Assembly (NCBI RefSeq): GCF_021155765.1
Contig: NC_060115.1
Span: forward strand, 6,986,493-7,050,492
Origin: Diprion similis
Taxonomy: Eukaryota > Arthropoda > Insecta > Hymenoptera > Diprionidae
Length of the DNA: 64,000 nucleotides
Direction: 5' to 3'
Position numbers and translations under genes: made by a program. Positions 1 to 19,800 of the stretch are shown piece by piece; positions within the stretch are counted from its first letter, which is position 1; every line of letters starts with the position of its first letter. A model generated the notes under the pieces. That model saw nothing but the letters and a program-made list of their open reading frames with translations. It made no database searches and had not been told where the DNA came from.

Positions 1-2080
1 CTGCAGCCTGACAGCCGCTTCCGGTTTCCTCGACTAATTCCCCGCTTCCTGTGTGGCTCAACAAGTTCGTGTTTGATATTTATTTATTTGTTTTTTTTTC
101 GGTGTGGTGTTTTTTTTTTTTTGTTTTTTGTTAGGGATAACCTCCATTTTTTACTCGATCATTATACTAGCAAAGACGAAGCACTGTGTAGAGTTTACCT
201 AACGTTAAATTGCCTTTTTAGTATTACAATGCTGATTCTTGATATTTGAAAAACTTTTCTTTGACAAAAGTTTACTTCAAGTATCTACGCCTTGTTTTCG
301 GGTTAAATGATAGATGATTTTACGATTTTCTGTCCGCAGTTTGTTTAGACGTTAAAATGTGCGAACTTTTTCACCGTGAGTTGAAACATAAGACAAAGAC
401 TGAAATTACCGTACGTGATAAAAAATGTCGATTTATTAAAATCCTGAAATTGAAATAGTTGAAAAAGTTGTGAAAATTTTGATATGAGTTATTTTGCAAT
501 GGAGGAATTTATTTTACGCAATTCGTGTTGAGGGTTAAATAATTTCTGACAGTAAATTTTCACCACCAAATTACAATAAGCAGCTTCGAAAATGTGAACA
601 GTGCATAGTACAAATAAAAAATTCTTTATACCCTGTACACCCTGCATATGATTACACGAGAATTTTGTGTGGCCGCGAAACGTGCAAGTGAATAATTAAT
701 TTCATTCCCACAACACAGCTTTGAAATATGCATATTTCTATGTAATTGCATTTCAATTAGATAAAACAACGATTACACGTTTATATTTGCACCTAAACGT
801 TATAGATACCAGAGAAAAAAAACAATCACAAAGATCAATTTCAACGTCTCTCTTTATTCCTGCAATTCAGATTCACTTATAGTGACCGAATCAAATTAAG
901 TTCGTGTACAATTAATCGTCAAAGGATCTGAAAAGAAGGGGCATAAAATTCGGCTTTGAAATGTGATCTATATTTGTGAAGAATCCAGGTCGTAATATTA
1001 GAAAAGCGTCAAATTAACACTCGGAAGTAATTTAATTTCTCGACAAATGTTTCGAAGCAATCAATACAGAGTAATGTTAATAATTTTTTACCGATCAGTA
1101 AATGTTGAACAATAAATTAGCATTTAGAAATCCAGGAATTAGAACTCAAATCGGAAACGATAGTCGTCGTGGATTTCGATGTCGAACTGGATTTCGTTTC
1201 TTCCAAAAGATCAATAAATGATCGAATATCGCGGGCCTGCATCGTTTGAAATAACGCGTCTATATTTCGCCGGATCAATTCCACATAATCGATCAATCAC
1301 CGCCTCAATACTCGCGTTTTCTTTTGACTAATACGCGAGCATTCATATAAATAATCCCTCGGTTTTTCATACAGATTCCTAATGAATGAAACACAGTTTC
1401 TATCATCTGAAGATTATCCCGCATCAACATCTTTCTTCTCTTTATTCAATCCCGTTCTCGACTGTCCGAAACTCCAGCCGTTCAATTTTTAGCTGCATCT
1501 CTTTTCCCATCATTAAGCTCATTGCAAAGTAAATTCGATTCGATGTTAACGAGCTAGAGAACCGGTTCGCACCTTTCGTTCGTTTCCTATTTCAACCCCT
1601 TTCACAGTCTTATTATACATGTAAAATAGTCCATAAGTCTTGAGCAGCTAACGCGTTAAGAATTTTTTTTCTTACTTTCTCGTTAGCTTTTGATTCACTT
1701 TATTCCGTAGCGTCCAATTAGCCGCGGCAGCCCGTTAAATAAACACAAAATTTAATTACAAGTCTCTACTATATACGAGATCTTAAGGAAGATCGATTCC
1801 CCCGATTTCCTAATCAATTTCCACTAAAAAATCGGCATAATGACAACAAAAGCGACAGAAAACGGCTCGTAATTTATCACATAATTAAGTGTACGGTATT
1901 TTATTACACTAAAATCAGCGAGTGACAAACGTTTTGCAACGATTTCAAAACTATTGCAAACGGTTCCGAGGGTTTTAAAAATCATTCCAACCTAATTCAA
2001 ACCATAAATTTCAAGGAGTTTCAAACGGCATATAAGTGATTTAAAGCACTCCGAATAGTTTACAAATTATTACAAACAGT
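1..2080. other. Upstream spacer of the neuropeptide gene
   Basis: AT-rich DNA with poly-T runs near 90-123 and no convincing exon on either strand. The first coding exon (start codon and start of the signal peptide) of the neuropeptide gene downstream should lie here or beyond the window edge, but I could not pick it out. From about 1920 the sequence becomes a degenerate run of short phrases such as TTTCAAACGG (see the repeat entry). Confidence 0.5.
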
Positions 2081-2185
2081 TTGAAACAATGTCAAAGTAG
2101 CGTCATGGGATTTCAAGCGGTTTCAGACCAATTTCCAGCCGTATCAAACGATTTCAGAGTGATTTCCACCAGTTTTAAACTATAC
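1920..2185. repeat. Degenerate short tandem phrases (TTTCAAACGG-like)
   Basis: About 260 bases contain many loosely spaced variants of a phrase like ATTTCAAACGGTTT: GATTTCAAAACT, TTGCAAACGGTT, GTTTCAAACGG, TTACAAACAGTTT, ATTTCAAGCGGTTT and ATCAAACGATTT. Spacing is irregular, roughly 15-25 nt. It lies just upstream of the acceptor of the neuropeptide exon and stays open in that exon's reading frame from 2081, which makes the ORF look longer than the exon probably is. It could be a decayed minisatellite or clustered binding sites. Confidence 0.4.
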
Positions 2186-2260
2186 ATTCTCAAGTGCGAT
2201 TTCTTCCACCGCCATAGATATAAACATAATTATTGTTTGAAAAAAACTGTTGATTTCCAG

Positions 2261-2848
2261 AGCATCAACACGTTGTTCTACGGCTTGGTGTTTATAACCC
2301 TGGACGAGGTGCTCGTCAGGGCGTCGGGGATATCAGGAATAGGAGATGACGGCGGTTCTTTGAATCCGTACAACACTGGAGAGCAGGAAGTTGAGCCATT
2401 TGAATTCGCGACCTTAAAACGGGACGAAAATGGCAACGGAAAGGCGAAAGTCCCTGGTGCCGGGTACTTCCGGTTAGGTCGCAACCACGTCGAAGAGATG
2501 CCGGAAGAGGCGGAAAGAGAAGCGCGCGGAAGGTCGGACAGCTTCATAAGGTTCGGAAGGTCTCACCCGAAGGCTTCGCACCACAAAAACGAGCCTGGAT
2601 TCGGCGGCTTCGGGAGAATCGAGAGAGGTAACAAGTGGGTCCGTATGGGTCGCAACGCAAGGTCTAATAACGAGAACGAAATTTCGGCGTCGTACGAATT
2701 CCTCAAGATGGACAAAGAAAACTGTCAAATAGCGCTGAACCGATGCCACAGTAGAGTTCTGGACTTTTGCAGGGCGGACGATAATGATAAAGAGACATGT
2801 ATTTACTATGAAAAGTCTGGTGCAACTGTCTGCCAAAAACATGATTAA
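2261..2848 (+). CDS. FMRFamide-like neuropeptide precursor, 3' coding exon
   Basis: Secreted prohormone expected to be cut into amidated peptides acting on G-protein-coupled receptors. I start the exon at the acceptor TTGATTTCCAG (2251-2260) rather than at the ORF start. The first residues are hydrophobic (LFYGLVFITL) and could be the end of a signal peptide begun in an upstream exon not identified here. Three Gly-Arg amidation/cleavage sites follow X-aromatic-X-Arg-X motifs: YFRL-GR, SFIRF-GR and KWVRM-GR. A fourth weak site is GGFGR. Basic residues (KR before DENGN, RGR before SDSF, R before GNKW) can release the peptides. The last third is unlike a typical FMRFamide precursor, with five cysteines (NCQ, NRCH, DFCR, ETCI, TVCQ) before the TAA. 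Family placement rests on the peptide motifs only. Another RFamide-type precursor is possible. Confidence 0.6.
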   Translation, partial: SINTLFYGLVFITLDEVLVRASGISGIGDDGGSLNPYNTGEQEVEPFEFATLKRDENGNGKAKVPGAGYFRLGRNHVEEMPEEAEREARGRSDSFIRFGRSHPKASHHKNEPGFGGFGRIERGNKWVRMGRNARSNNENEISASYEFLKMDKENCQIALNRCHSRVLDFCRADDNDKETCIYYEKSGATVCQKHD

Positions 2849-5624
2849 GAAATTATTAGCTTTGACAAATTTATACGCTTCGAATTATGTATATTATGTC
2901 CGCGATGTAATCTCTGGACACGAAATTTCCTCATGTCTAAATTGCATATTTTTCCTCCTTCAAGCTAAAGATTATTCTGTTTTATTTATTTATTTACTTA
3001 TCGAATTTTATCGCATATCTCACTAAACCGATCGTCGCTGGACTCATTTATACATACCTATATATATATATGTATAATATATGTGTTCGACGAATTTGGT
3101 ATGCATTTCGAATTCTCACAACCACAGGAAAGAAAACACTGAAATTAAACATTATTTTGATTGCTCAATAAATTTCGTTGAGGAATGGCGAGTTTTTTTC
3201 CTCGTCATTTCTTCGTTTCATTTATTTAAGCGGGTTTTGCAAAATTCGTTTCTGCGAAGCCCTGCGAAGCCATTCGAAACATCAAAATGTACTTTGGATC
3301 CTTCTGATGCAAATTTTCGACACATTATATTTGTCATGGTATAAATAATGTGTCACACTTGGAGCTGAAACATAAAAAAAATCTGACGAACATTATTTGC
3401 TTTTCCACATCTCCTTTGGATGATTAATTATTTACCCTAGAATATTATTATAGATTGGATAGTATATTTTTAGTCAAAGAACACAACGAACGATTTTAAT
3501 ATTGAATTGAAATCTTCTGCCAGTCTGTAATACGGGAGAATATTTTTTCCGCCATCAAGTTCGCTAATTTCCCTGAAGGCCTTTCAAAATCGTCTTGTTG
3601 AAGTTTAATATACCAACGACACTTTGTGACCATAAGTCCAACTTAATACGCCATCCTGCAAGGGGATTGCAAAAGTTGGCAGACTGCATAGAGATTTTTT
3701 GCAGCCTGAAATTACACAGTAAACGTGAAAAAGTATAGAGTGAAAAGCAGAAAATTACCAACCCCAGCCAATCAAAAACTACAGTATTCTTATCATGTCC
3801 TCGAGAAAGGGAAACAAGCGAACCTGAAATTGGCAATATGGTAACCAACATCAGTATGTAAATATAATATATACAAATAGTTCCAACATCGTTCGTTGTG
3901 CTCGACAAGATTTTACGAAACCCCAATTTATGTACCCACGTTGTTGTTTCTCTCGTTTCCTTTCACGTATTTTCACTTGATTTATTGATTCAAATCACAC
4001 CCGGAACAATTACATATGAGGATCATAGACTACAACATATTGTACATTATAAATTTAAATATACACAGTTGGTATAAAAAACAATGTAAATTTAATAAGT
4101 ATATACCTGTATACATATATCGATCCATAAAAGTGGCTGTACGTCATGAAATTTTAAATAATTTCTTCTCTATCATCTCACTATATGCTTGTAGATTATC
4201 CTGGAATTAAACCAAACCTCAATCCTTCGTTTGTTTCGATTCATCATCATCAGAAAGCTGCAGTTGAAAGAACATTTTCTCTGCAGTTACATACGTACTG
4301 TCCACTTGCGATACACGGAAACATTAAATCTACGCTAACAACAAGACGCATTAGGAATAATAAAAATACTAAATTCGCATTAGCGCACAATCTGCACATA
4401 CACAGTTCGACGTGTGGAGTAAGTGAACCAGGCGTTTGACAGAGACGACCTCACACTATCGATCCGACATCGATCGTTCCAAATAGCTAATCAAATTTCA
4501 GCTCGCTTCGAAGAGGTCATCAGGGCGCGTGTTTCGGTCATTCACCGTTAACCCCGAAAGATTGTTTTAAAATGGGAAGATGAAAAGTTTCTCAAAACAA
4601 GGGGGGGGGGGGGGGGGGGGAACAATCAACAATATCTCGTGAAAAATGAAGTAAAACTGCAAGAAGTTCGAAAGAAAAGTTTGAGAAAGAATGGAAGTGG
4701 GAAAGTTTCACACTCTCGGAGCATGGTGTGCATGTATCACGTGTCAACGTAAATTGGTTTTGTTGGTAAATATATAAGATGCTTGCGTAGGTATATATGT
4801 GTGTTGGTCACGGTTTATCCCCGCAGATGACCGTGTGCGCACCCTTAATCCAGAGGTAGAATATGTTGGAGATAGTTCCAGAGGCGTAATGGCAGTAGCC
4901 GACTAGGTGTATACCTGCGGTAATCCAATGTTATATTTCCACTGACTAGAGAGTTCTTTTTAACAAACCCTATATATATTTGTGCTTAATCCCACTGGCA
5001 AGCTCTCCCACTCGGAAAATATCGTACGGATTCAGCAAAGTACTCGGCTACCTACGCCCCTCAGTCTCATTTCACACTCCACATAGGACAGCTGTGAAAT
5101 ATCACTTTTACTAGAAATTTTCAAGGCCGCTTCAAATGCAGGTGAGACAATTACTCCGAATCGTTTATCAATCCAGCGATTTATAACTTAACAATTAATG
5201 TGAAAGATCGGTATCAGTTTTGGAAAATTAAAACGTCCTTCGCTTCAATTTTATTCAAAAGTGTCCGTGGAGCCAGACCATTTTTTTTTTTTTTTCATCT
5301 TTCCTCAAATTTCATTTGTCATTTTTGAATATATGTACCTACGTATTATTTCTTTTTTTTTTTTTGCGAGAGTAAATTTAATTTGGACATTTTTCTAATA
5401 CTGTTTGAGGTCAGTGTGGCGTATAGATTACAATAGATTTAGCAAACGCGAACCAACCAGCATTTGTTACTCATTGCGTTTACCATATAAGTATTAACTC
5501 TCTTGATCCAATTTACATACCTATACATACCTACGTGTGACTTCAGATAACGAGAAATAGGGGGAACACTGAAGCATCGGTTAAGGAGACGTTTTTGCCG
5601 TGATAATTGTATGGAATATCGATA
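2849..5624. other. Spacer between the neuropeptide gene and trp
   Basis: No supported gene. It holds the 3' region of the neuropeptide gene, a 20-base poly-G run at 4601-4620 and two poly-T runs (about 5280-5295 and 5350-5365). A GCAG|gtgaga sequence at 5138-5147 looks like a splice donor and may end an untranslated first exon of trp. This is inference from one site. Confidence 0.4.

Positions 5625-5625
<1 letters not shown>
5611..5625 (+). promoter_or_regulatory. Four-codon upstream ORF overlapping the trp start
   Basis: ATG-GAA-TAT-CGA-TAA sits directly before the trp start codon, and its stop overlaps that start in TAATG (5623-5627). If the transcript includes this stretch, ribosomes could terminate and restart at the trp ATG. 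The layout is visible in the sequence. Any effect on translation is inference. Confidence 0.35.
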
Positions 5626-12180
<6,555 letters not shown>

Positions 12181-12759
12181 AAATTTCATCCACAAGTCGA
12201 GTGACTCCAACGAACGATTCTGTTATACTCAATTTATCAACCGGTTGTAGTTATTATATATATATGTGTCAAAATTTCAGGTATAAAGCGAATTACGGAA
12301 AATCGTTGTTAAAATCAGAGATTGGATTAAGATAATGCGGTTGAAGTTAAAACTATTATACATACTTTCATTTTAACTTGTTATTCGTTAGTCCCCCCAC
12401 CCCCCCTTAGGTTCTCAGATTTTAATTGACCTTCGTGTGATGAATATATCTATGGGTTTGAAACTCGTAACGTTAATATATAAACGATATATTTTCAAAA
12501 AAAAAAAAATCCTACTTCAGTGAACCGTTTAGCAAAGGAAAACGTATTTTTGCGAACTCGTTACTACTCCAAAATCAATCGCAAGCTGTGGAATGGTAGT
12601 TGTTTTTGCAATGTTTCATTCCACTCACGTATTACCCTGAATATATTACAACTATTACTTTATCCTCTTAAATATCGACGATGAATATCAAATAATAATA
12701 ATTCAAAAATAATTTAATTATACATTACACATATGAGGATAGTGCCCGTTATTATCATT

Positions 12760-12803
<44 letters not shown>

Positions 12804-12932
12804 TATTATTAATATTATTATTGGCAATAATATTATTAATACTATAGTTAATTATGTATAGCTTATGTTAATGTTAAACCAAAAACAGCACAGCAGCAAC
12901 CAGCATCTGCCTTTTTTTCTCAGAATCCCGGA
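12181..12932. other. 3' regions between converging trp and cytochrome b5
   Basis: Likely 3' UTRs of both genes. Contains a C-rich run (12397-12408), poly-A at 12498-12509 and an ATC/ATT microsatellite at about 12753-12815. No further coding sequence seen. Confidence 0.5.
12753..12815. repeat. (ATC)n/(ATT)n microsatellite
   Basis: Simple-sequence tract of CAT/ATC units passing into ATT units. Similar ATC tracts occur near 26118-26160. Confidence 0.8.
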
Positions 12933-14402
12933 TTAGCCGCATAATCCACAAGATACTATCGACAAAACACTCCTGTAGAAAGACACAGTGTATAGTTAAA
13001 AAATAATAATAATCACATTTGATCAGATTCTGCATTCTTCATGATACATGTAGAATAATATTTTCCAATCGTTTATTGAACAGTATTATTTCGTCCCTAA
13101 TCTCACAAAGTGTCTGCAGTAGTTAATATTATTACGTAATTCTTGATTTTGGGTTTTAAAGGCTTTGCTATTAGACACTTCAGAAGGATCATGATTTGTG
13201 AATACGTCATTAGAGAAAATTAATTACAAGCATCGTTGTCGAGATGAAATTGATTCGGTTACACATATACGTCAAAGTTCACGTGAAATTTGTCCGGAAG
13301 AATATGGAAGATGGAGAATTCGTATAACGTACCTGTGAGACGCAGTTTTCGTCGAACTTTCAGCCGATTGATTCTTTTTCTTTCTGTTAGTCAATTTGTC
13401 TTCCTGCAGGATATAAGACAAGTCAGTTGGGCGTTTTCGCATACGCGTGAATAATCAAATGTGGGGAAAATGGATGAATCGCACGTTGCACGTATACATA
13501 TATTATATATATGTATATTGTATGTATGCATGTATGTATGTTTCAGTCATTTACCTCGATTAATTCGCCAATTTTTGAACCTTTCAAATAGCTCCGCGCA
13601 TCACCGGAGTGACCGACGTCGTTGAAAGCTTTTGTCGCATCTTGACCTGCATATTCCAATATAGAGTCTCTACCGCCAGGATGCTGGAATGAATAGGTAA
13701 CGCAGGTCTTTGGGGTAAAGAATTAATCGAACACTGGTAATGACCTTCAATTCAAACGTCACTACCAGACGTTTCCGTCGTCTGATATGCGCAGTTTATT
13801 TATTCGTAATATCCGTTACGACAAGGTCCAAGATTAGACCAACCAACGATAACTGACTCGCGACTCATTATCGCTTAGCGTTAAATTCTTGAATTGATAT
13901 TGAATCATAAGAACCGCAATTTCGAAATCGTATATGTCTATCTATAAAACCGAATGGGGAAAGAGCAAACTACGCGTTCTCTCATTATATCTATATACAC
14001 GAAGTTTTTATTCACAATCTCATATAAATATATAGTTAAACCGGAAAAGTTTGATGTATTATTATAATAAATAAATAGGATGAATGAATCTTCATAATTT
14101 AATCACCTAAATTCCCCCGCAACTTCATATCTAACTTGCCATTAAAACCTACAATTTTATCTTCTCTCTGTTACATTGTAACTGCATGAAGATAATAATA
14201 TATAAAAATTGCACAATCCTCTAAACTGGGAGATAATTGATTGTCATCCGACAGTAAAGAAGCAAAGTTCTGCACGCACCTCGTCCAGAGAATTTGTAAC
14301 ATCGAGTACATCGTCGTTGATTATTATCCACACTCTAGCTCCGTTGGTTCCGTCATTTTTTGACACCTCCTCGAGGGAGTATTTGGACATAGGTTCCGTC
14401 AT
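12933..14402 (-). CDS. Cytochrome b5
   Basis: Small haem protein that passes electrons from cytochrome b5 reductase to desaturases, P450s and other microsomal enzymes. Exons on the minus strand, in reading order: 14402-14280, 13683-13555, 13403-13333 and, less surely, 12972-12933. All join in phase to about 120 aa. The fold is clear: YSLEEVSKND and VWIIINDDVLDVT at residues 8-36, then HPGGRDSILEYAGQDATKAF, then VGHSGDAR. Both axial haem histidines (HPGG and VGHS) are present. After the haem domain comes a basic linker (EDKLTNRKKKNQSAES). The last exon I can find adds only SVLSIVSCGLCG before TAA, too short for the usual C-terminal membrane anchor of about 20 residues. Either the true anchor exon was missed or this is an unusually short form. 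The two central exons carry most of the confidence. Confidence 0.82.
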
Positions 14403-16815
14403 TTAAGTGAATTATTCGCGCAACGAGAAACGCGGTACTGCCTTGATCCGAAAGTGGAGCTATCCTTTTATCGATAGATATTTCACGCCGAGCGTGTGAC
14501 GGTATCTCACTCCTAACAATTAACCTACGATAATTCCGATAAAATAATAGCAGCCTGCCTGCCTGCCTGCCTGCGGCGGCGTGTCGTGAAAATCGCAAAA
14601 TTGAAAGCCTCAGAATATTAATTGACGAACAATCGTAGTAGTCGAAAATACGTATTGAATTAGTAACTTATGTAATGTGTATACATATAATATATGTTGC
14701 AACAATGTTACTTATATTTCAACAATCTCATGACTCATTGTGAATCGATTGATACAATATTACAAGTGGTAATAATAAGAGCCACGCAATCGTAATTACA
14801 TCGAGATCATTGTCGCAGAAATTATCCCTGGTATACAACACTAATCGATCGATTACTCAACATTTGAAAAAATTTAACCGCGAGAAGTGTGCTGCTTGTT
14901 TTACCGTTATTATATATTATAGAACGATACGACGGACCAGTTTTATTACAGATAAGCTGATACCTAATCAGCAAATTCATCGTATACAAAATCCTGCTTC
15001 AAGTTTTTAACCGTCTGAAAATTCATCAATTTACTTATCATAAACGTGCAAACTATGAAGGACATATTTTACCACCACGCATTTGGTTGATTTTTTCCAC
15101 GAAGATTCAAAAGGTTAATGTTCGTACAATCAAAAAAATGTTTCGATATAAATGATAACCGATGTTGTATCACCATGATTAACTTTTAGAATTAGTGCAC
15201 AACAACTCACCAAATTTTGTGTCCAAGCAACCAAAAAAATTATGTGCAATATTTGAGCCCTGCTTATGAAACAGTTTGATACCACTGTCTGAAGAATTTT
15301 GTTTTTGCGATATCAGACCACACTATACAATCATTTTGCAAAGATTTAAACGAGAAACTAATAATAGGAAATTTGACCTCATCATTTTAGTTCAAAATTA
15401 AAAGTGGGAAAGTGTTTGCATTTTGGAAAATTTCATTCTGTGTTCTTTACAACACTTTTCCACGTTATTACACGTCCCTGTTATTGCTAATTATTATTGA
15501 TTATAATCTGACATCTGATTGACAAATAAATGGAATCCAACAAAATAGGAACTGGATTTCCATAAAACACGCCACGTCGAATGACCACCGATCAAAAAAA
15601 TTGCTTAAACCAAGGTTACTTGAAGTCATGGTGGCCACTAATAATAGTCACCAAAATTCTTTCACTCCAGTTTTCCAAGGACCTGATAAATTTTAAATGG
15701 ATTGGAAAGCAAAAATGATAAACACCAGTTCTCCACAAGTCTGGTAGACTTTAAATTCGCCGAAGAGTAAAAACTTTCCAACAGCCTCGATTAAATACTC
15801 TCGTCCGCATTGCTAAAATACAATTATTAATGAGCAGCAACAATCAACGATGTTCCTCGAATTAATTTGAAATTGACATTTTTATATTAGAAGAAATGTT
15901 TATAAGATAAGTGTACCAGTTATTGACACGTTTAAACCCAATGATTGACTCAATTATTTTCCAAAATTATAAATTAACGGTATAAATTGTCAATTTATCG
16001 ATGATTAAAACCAATTGCTAAAGGCTTAGATACTCCAAATTTATATGTTGGTAATTTTAGAAATAAGGATCGATAATTACAACAAGGTCAGTAATTGATA
16101 CACTTAACTTAATGCATCTGCTTGTTTAGATATTATCATGAGACGCAGAATAATATATAACAATATTACTATGAGATTTAGGATTTTGTCTGTAATTAAT
16201 GAATAATAAAATAAAGTAAAATACAATGAATGAATACGAATATGAGAATATTTTATTGCCATCCTCTTATCATTATAATTGTATTTAATTTTAATGGCAG
16301 TGTTCGAAATTTGAATGACGCGTGACGCTGACGTATGCGCGATACGCACCTTGGATTTCGAACCTAACCTAACATCGTTTTGACGTCTCGAGAACTCGCC
16401 GTGAATATGTACATACACAATCCATACACGCATACTTGACGTATACGCGTGAACACAATACGAGTATACGATAATTTTGCGAGGGAAACAAACAATGCAT
16501 TTTTATAAACTGTTTCGAGAAATCAAACTATCAGCGAATCTCAAAACTGACTGAATTCTCACTCCTCGTTGTTACGGGGCACGGTATCTATTCCTTATAA
16601 TTATTTAATTACCCATTGATAAAATAGAATCAAGGAAAAAGTTTTCTTGTTAGTAGAAATAATTAGTTATAATGTAAGCAACCGACGAATCCAACAACAT
16701 TCCAATGGCATCGAGGCTTCGGTTTAGTAGTGAATCCACGACACGTCAACACTCTCATGATCTATTGTCTAGTCCGATCAATCAACTTGCGCAGTTGGTT
16801 TAACCCGTCAACATC
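14403..16815. other. Spacer between cytochrome b5 and cramped
   Basis: No supported gene. Contains the divergent promoter regions of cytochrome b5 (-) and cramped (+), a short CCTG repeat at about 14554-14575 and AT-rich DNA. Confidence 0.45.
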
Positions 16816-19800
16816 ATGTGAGTAAATTCTCATTGCTCAAATTGTACAGTAGAAAGTTATTCCTATTCTTCGGACGTAAGATTTTAGCATGAAAATTTAA
16901 ACGTATATTCTTTATTCTTGACGTTCGCACAGGGATGTCGAACAAGTTGTGGAGGAAGCGAGTAAAAATGAGGAGCCAATAGACCAGACGGAGAGTCAGT
17001 CTGCTAAAAAGCACTGTGCTTCAACTTCGCCTCATCAAGTAGCGACGACGTCGGATATCAAAGTTGCAACTGATCCGAAAAATTCTCAGATTCGCATTGT
17101 CAAGGGTACCAAAAAAATCAGAATCGACTCGGGTGATTTCACTCACTCGAGCGACAAAAAAGGTATACGTGATTCGATATTGCATGTAAAAGGGCTGATA
17201 GCAATTCGCCATTTCTAAACTAAGCACTTCAGGCACGCAGTTCCATTTCAGTAATATTTTGGCAAAATAGTCTTTCAGTTTTATGTAGATATTTTTAGAT
17301 GATGTCGCTTATATTCTAAAGTTGCGCTGTTATTTTATCACAAGCACAGTTGGTAAATTTACAATCAAATTCAAGTAATTGTAATACAAATATATTTTCA
17401 TGAAATTAGTCACCTCTGTGCAGCACTTTGTTTTACCTAACTGATAGAAATAATTTGAATGCAAAATGCTATTCTGAATTAGACATCAAACACATTATAT
17501 GAAAAAAAAAAGATGAATGACGTGTTCAACTTCTCACTAACTTCTATAAATTAAAGTCATTTTTTCATAATTCTAAGATGAATTGCTTGTTACTGGCCGT
17601 GATTAAAGAAAAAAAAATACACAACACGCAACATTAATGGATTCATATTATATTTATTACAGACACAAAGGATGATGAGAGCATTGAGGCTAAAGTTGTC
17701 CGGTCTTTAAAAAGATCATCCGAATTGTGGTCCATGGAGGACAAGAATACATTTTTCAAAGCGATTAACGAGTACGGCAAGGATTTTGATGCCCTTCAAA
17801 GTTACTTTCTGAGTCAAGGAAAGAAGAAAGGAGTAGCCGAGCCAAAAAATAAAGAGCAAATACGTCACTTCTATTATCGAACATGGCATAAAATATCTAA
17901 GCACCTTAAATTCTCCGAAGGTAATTTAATTTACCGGATACATGTGCAGTTAGATGAAATTATTCATTCTATTTTTTCTCCAGATGTTAAAAAAGCTTCC
18001 CAAGAATTGTACGGACTCATTAACTATGGCGAATTGAGGAGAAAAATGCCAAGAATGCACGAAAAAGCTCAGCTTAAATTAAATGAACTCATTTACTGGG
18101 GATCCACTCAAGTTAGACTGAGAGGAAAAACGTTGCGAATCAAAACTCCGATTTGTAGAACGTTGAGGAAACTTAATCAGCTTGAAGGTACTTGTCGCTT
18201 CAATCTTATATCTCATTATCCCACAAGAATGTTGATTTACCAGTCGAAACTGAAATTTTTCACCATCTTGTGTCTCTTTTACTATCCACCGACTACTACA
18301 CTGCACAGAGAAATTCAAAAAGCAAAATTTCTGCTGACCTATATTTTACCCGATAGTTTTCATGGCCTGAGATATTTCATTAATAAAAAATAATTACGTC
18401 AGATTGGCAGGAAGAAATTAAGCTTCCATCGAGAGTGAGCATAGAATTACGCCCTGGGAACAATTTGGCTTGGTGGCAAGTGCAGGCGGCTGCAATGAAT
18501 CCAAGAGTACGTGCCCTGGTTCCAATTCAACGTCGCTTATCAACGTTATTGATATTCTTGCAGCAACGATGGCGTTCTTCAAAATACAAAAGCGTATCCT
18601 TAAATCAACAATAATCTATTGCTCCAAATATCAATCTCACCTATTGCCATATGAACATCCTTACATCGACGCTAGTGCGCTAACATTGAGAGTCAAGCAG
18701 GCGGAGATCTCAAAGAATCCAGACTGTTGCGGGTAGCTCCACCGGACGGATGTAAAATATCTTTGCCGACTGTTAATCTTGGGGAATATCTCACCAGCGA
18801 TAGTGTTAGTTTGAACTCTTATGAAAAAAAGCTCTGTCTCAAAAGTTCAAAACTTGAGCTGCTTGGATCGGTGCAACAGTTGAAAGGCGTTGGTAGAAAA
18901 AGAATAAAGAAAAATAGATCTGATAGAAGATTACCGAGTCGCACGGATGATCAGGCACTTCCCACAGATAATAACAGCGACGTCGATGCCACAGATTCGA
19001 CCTTAATGGACAAAACTTTATTTGGCAATGATCGACCGGTATCAGAACACCCAAATGGACCTAATAGGTTTCCTGGTAGAGAAAATGTGTCTAGAATACG
19101 TCTAGGGTGGAACAACGAAGAAGCAAATACCATTACAGTTGGAGATCTGTATCTTATGGTATGAATAAATGAGGTTTTGCAAACATACTTCATTTCCTTG
19201 TTACCGTTCTGAAAATTAATTATAATTTTCACATATACTTATGAAGAGAAATAAATAATCTGTTTCGCTTCACAGTTTGGTCGGGACTCAAAAATACTTT
19301 TGGAATATTGGTGGGACCCGCCAAATAGAGAGGCGCAAATGCAGCTCACAGACAAGCCGAAATCTATTAGCAGTTTTTACGACGACACTTTATCTTTGGC
19401 GCTGCAAAAATTATTGTCTATAGCCAAGCACAGCTATGGCGCAAGTAAGGTAACGGATAAAATTATAGTGCAGTGTAATAGGGTTTGTGTATCATCAAAC
19501 GGTCCAAGACAAATTGATTAAATTTTGGGTTGATTTTTTTCAGGGATACGAAAATAATTCAGGAAGCAACGAAACAGTCGTATCGTCACGTATTTTGTCA
19601 ACTAAGGATTCGACGTTTAGACGCCCTCTGATCCCGCAGCCATATCACAAAATTGGTCCGTCGGATTCTTTCAAATCCCAGCTTGACGTAAGCCGGAAAT
19701 GTATTTTAGTATAAATACATTAATACACAATTCTGAACAAAAAGACTATAAAAAATTTTCATTTGATGTAACAATAAAGAAATGGCACGAAAACTACGAA

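Noticed and set aside
2081-2260. N-terminal 60 codons of the neuropeptide ORF as coding
   Set aside because: They are made of the degenerate TTTCAAACGG phrases and precede a strong splice acceptor. No signal peptide starts there.
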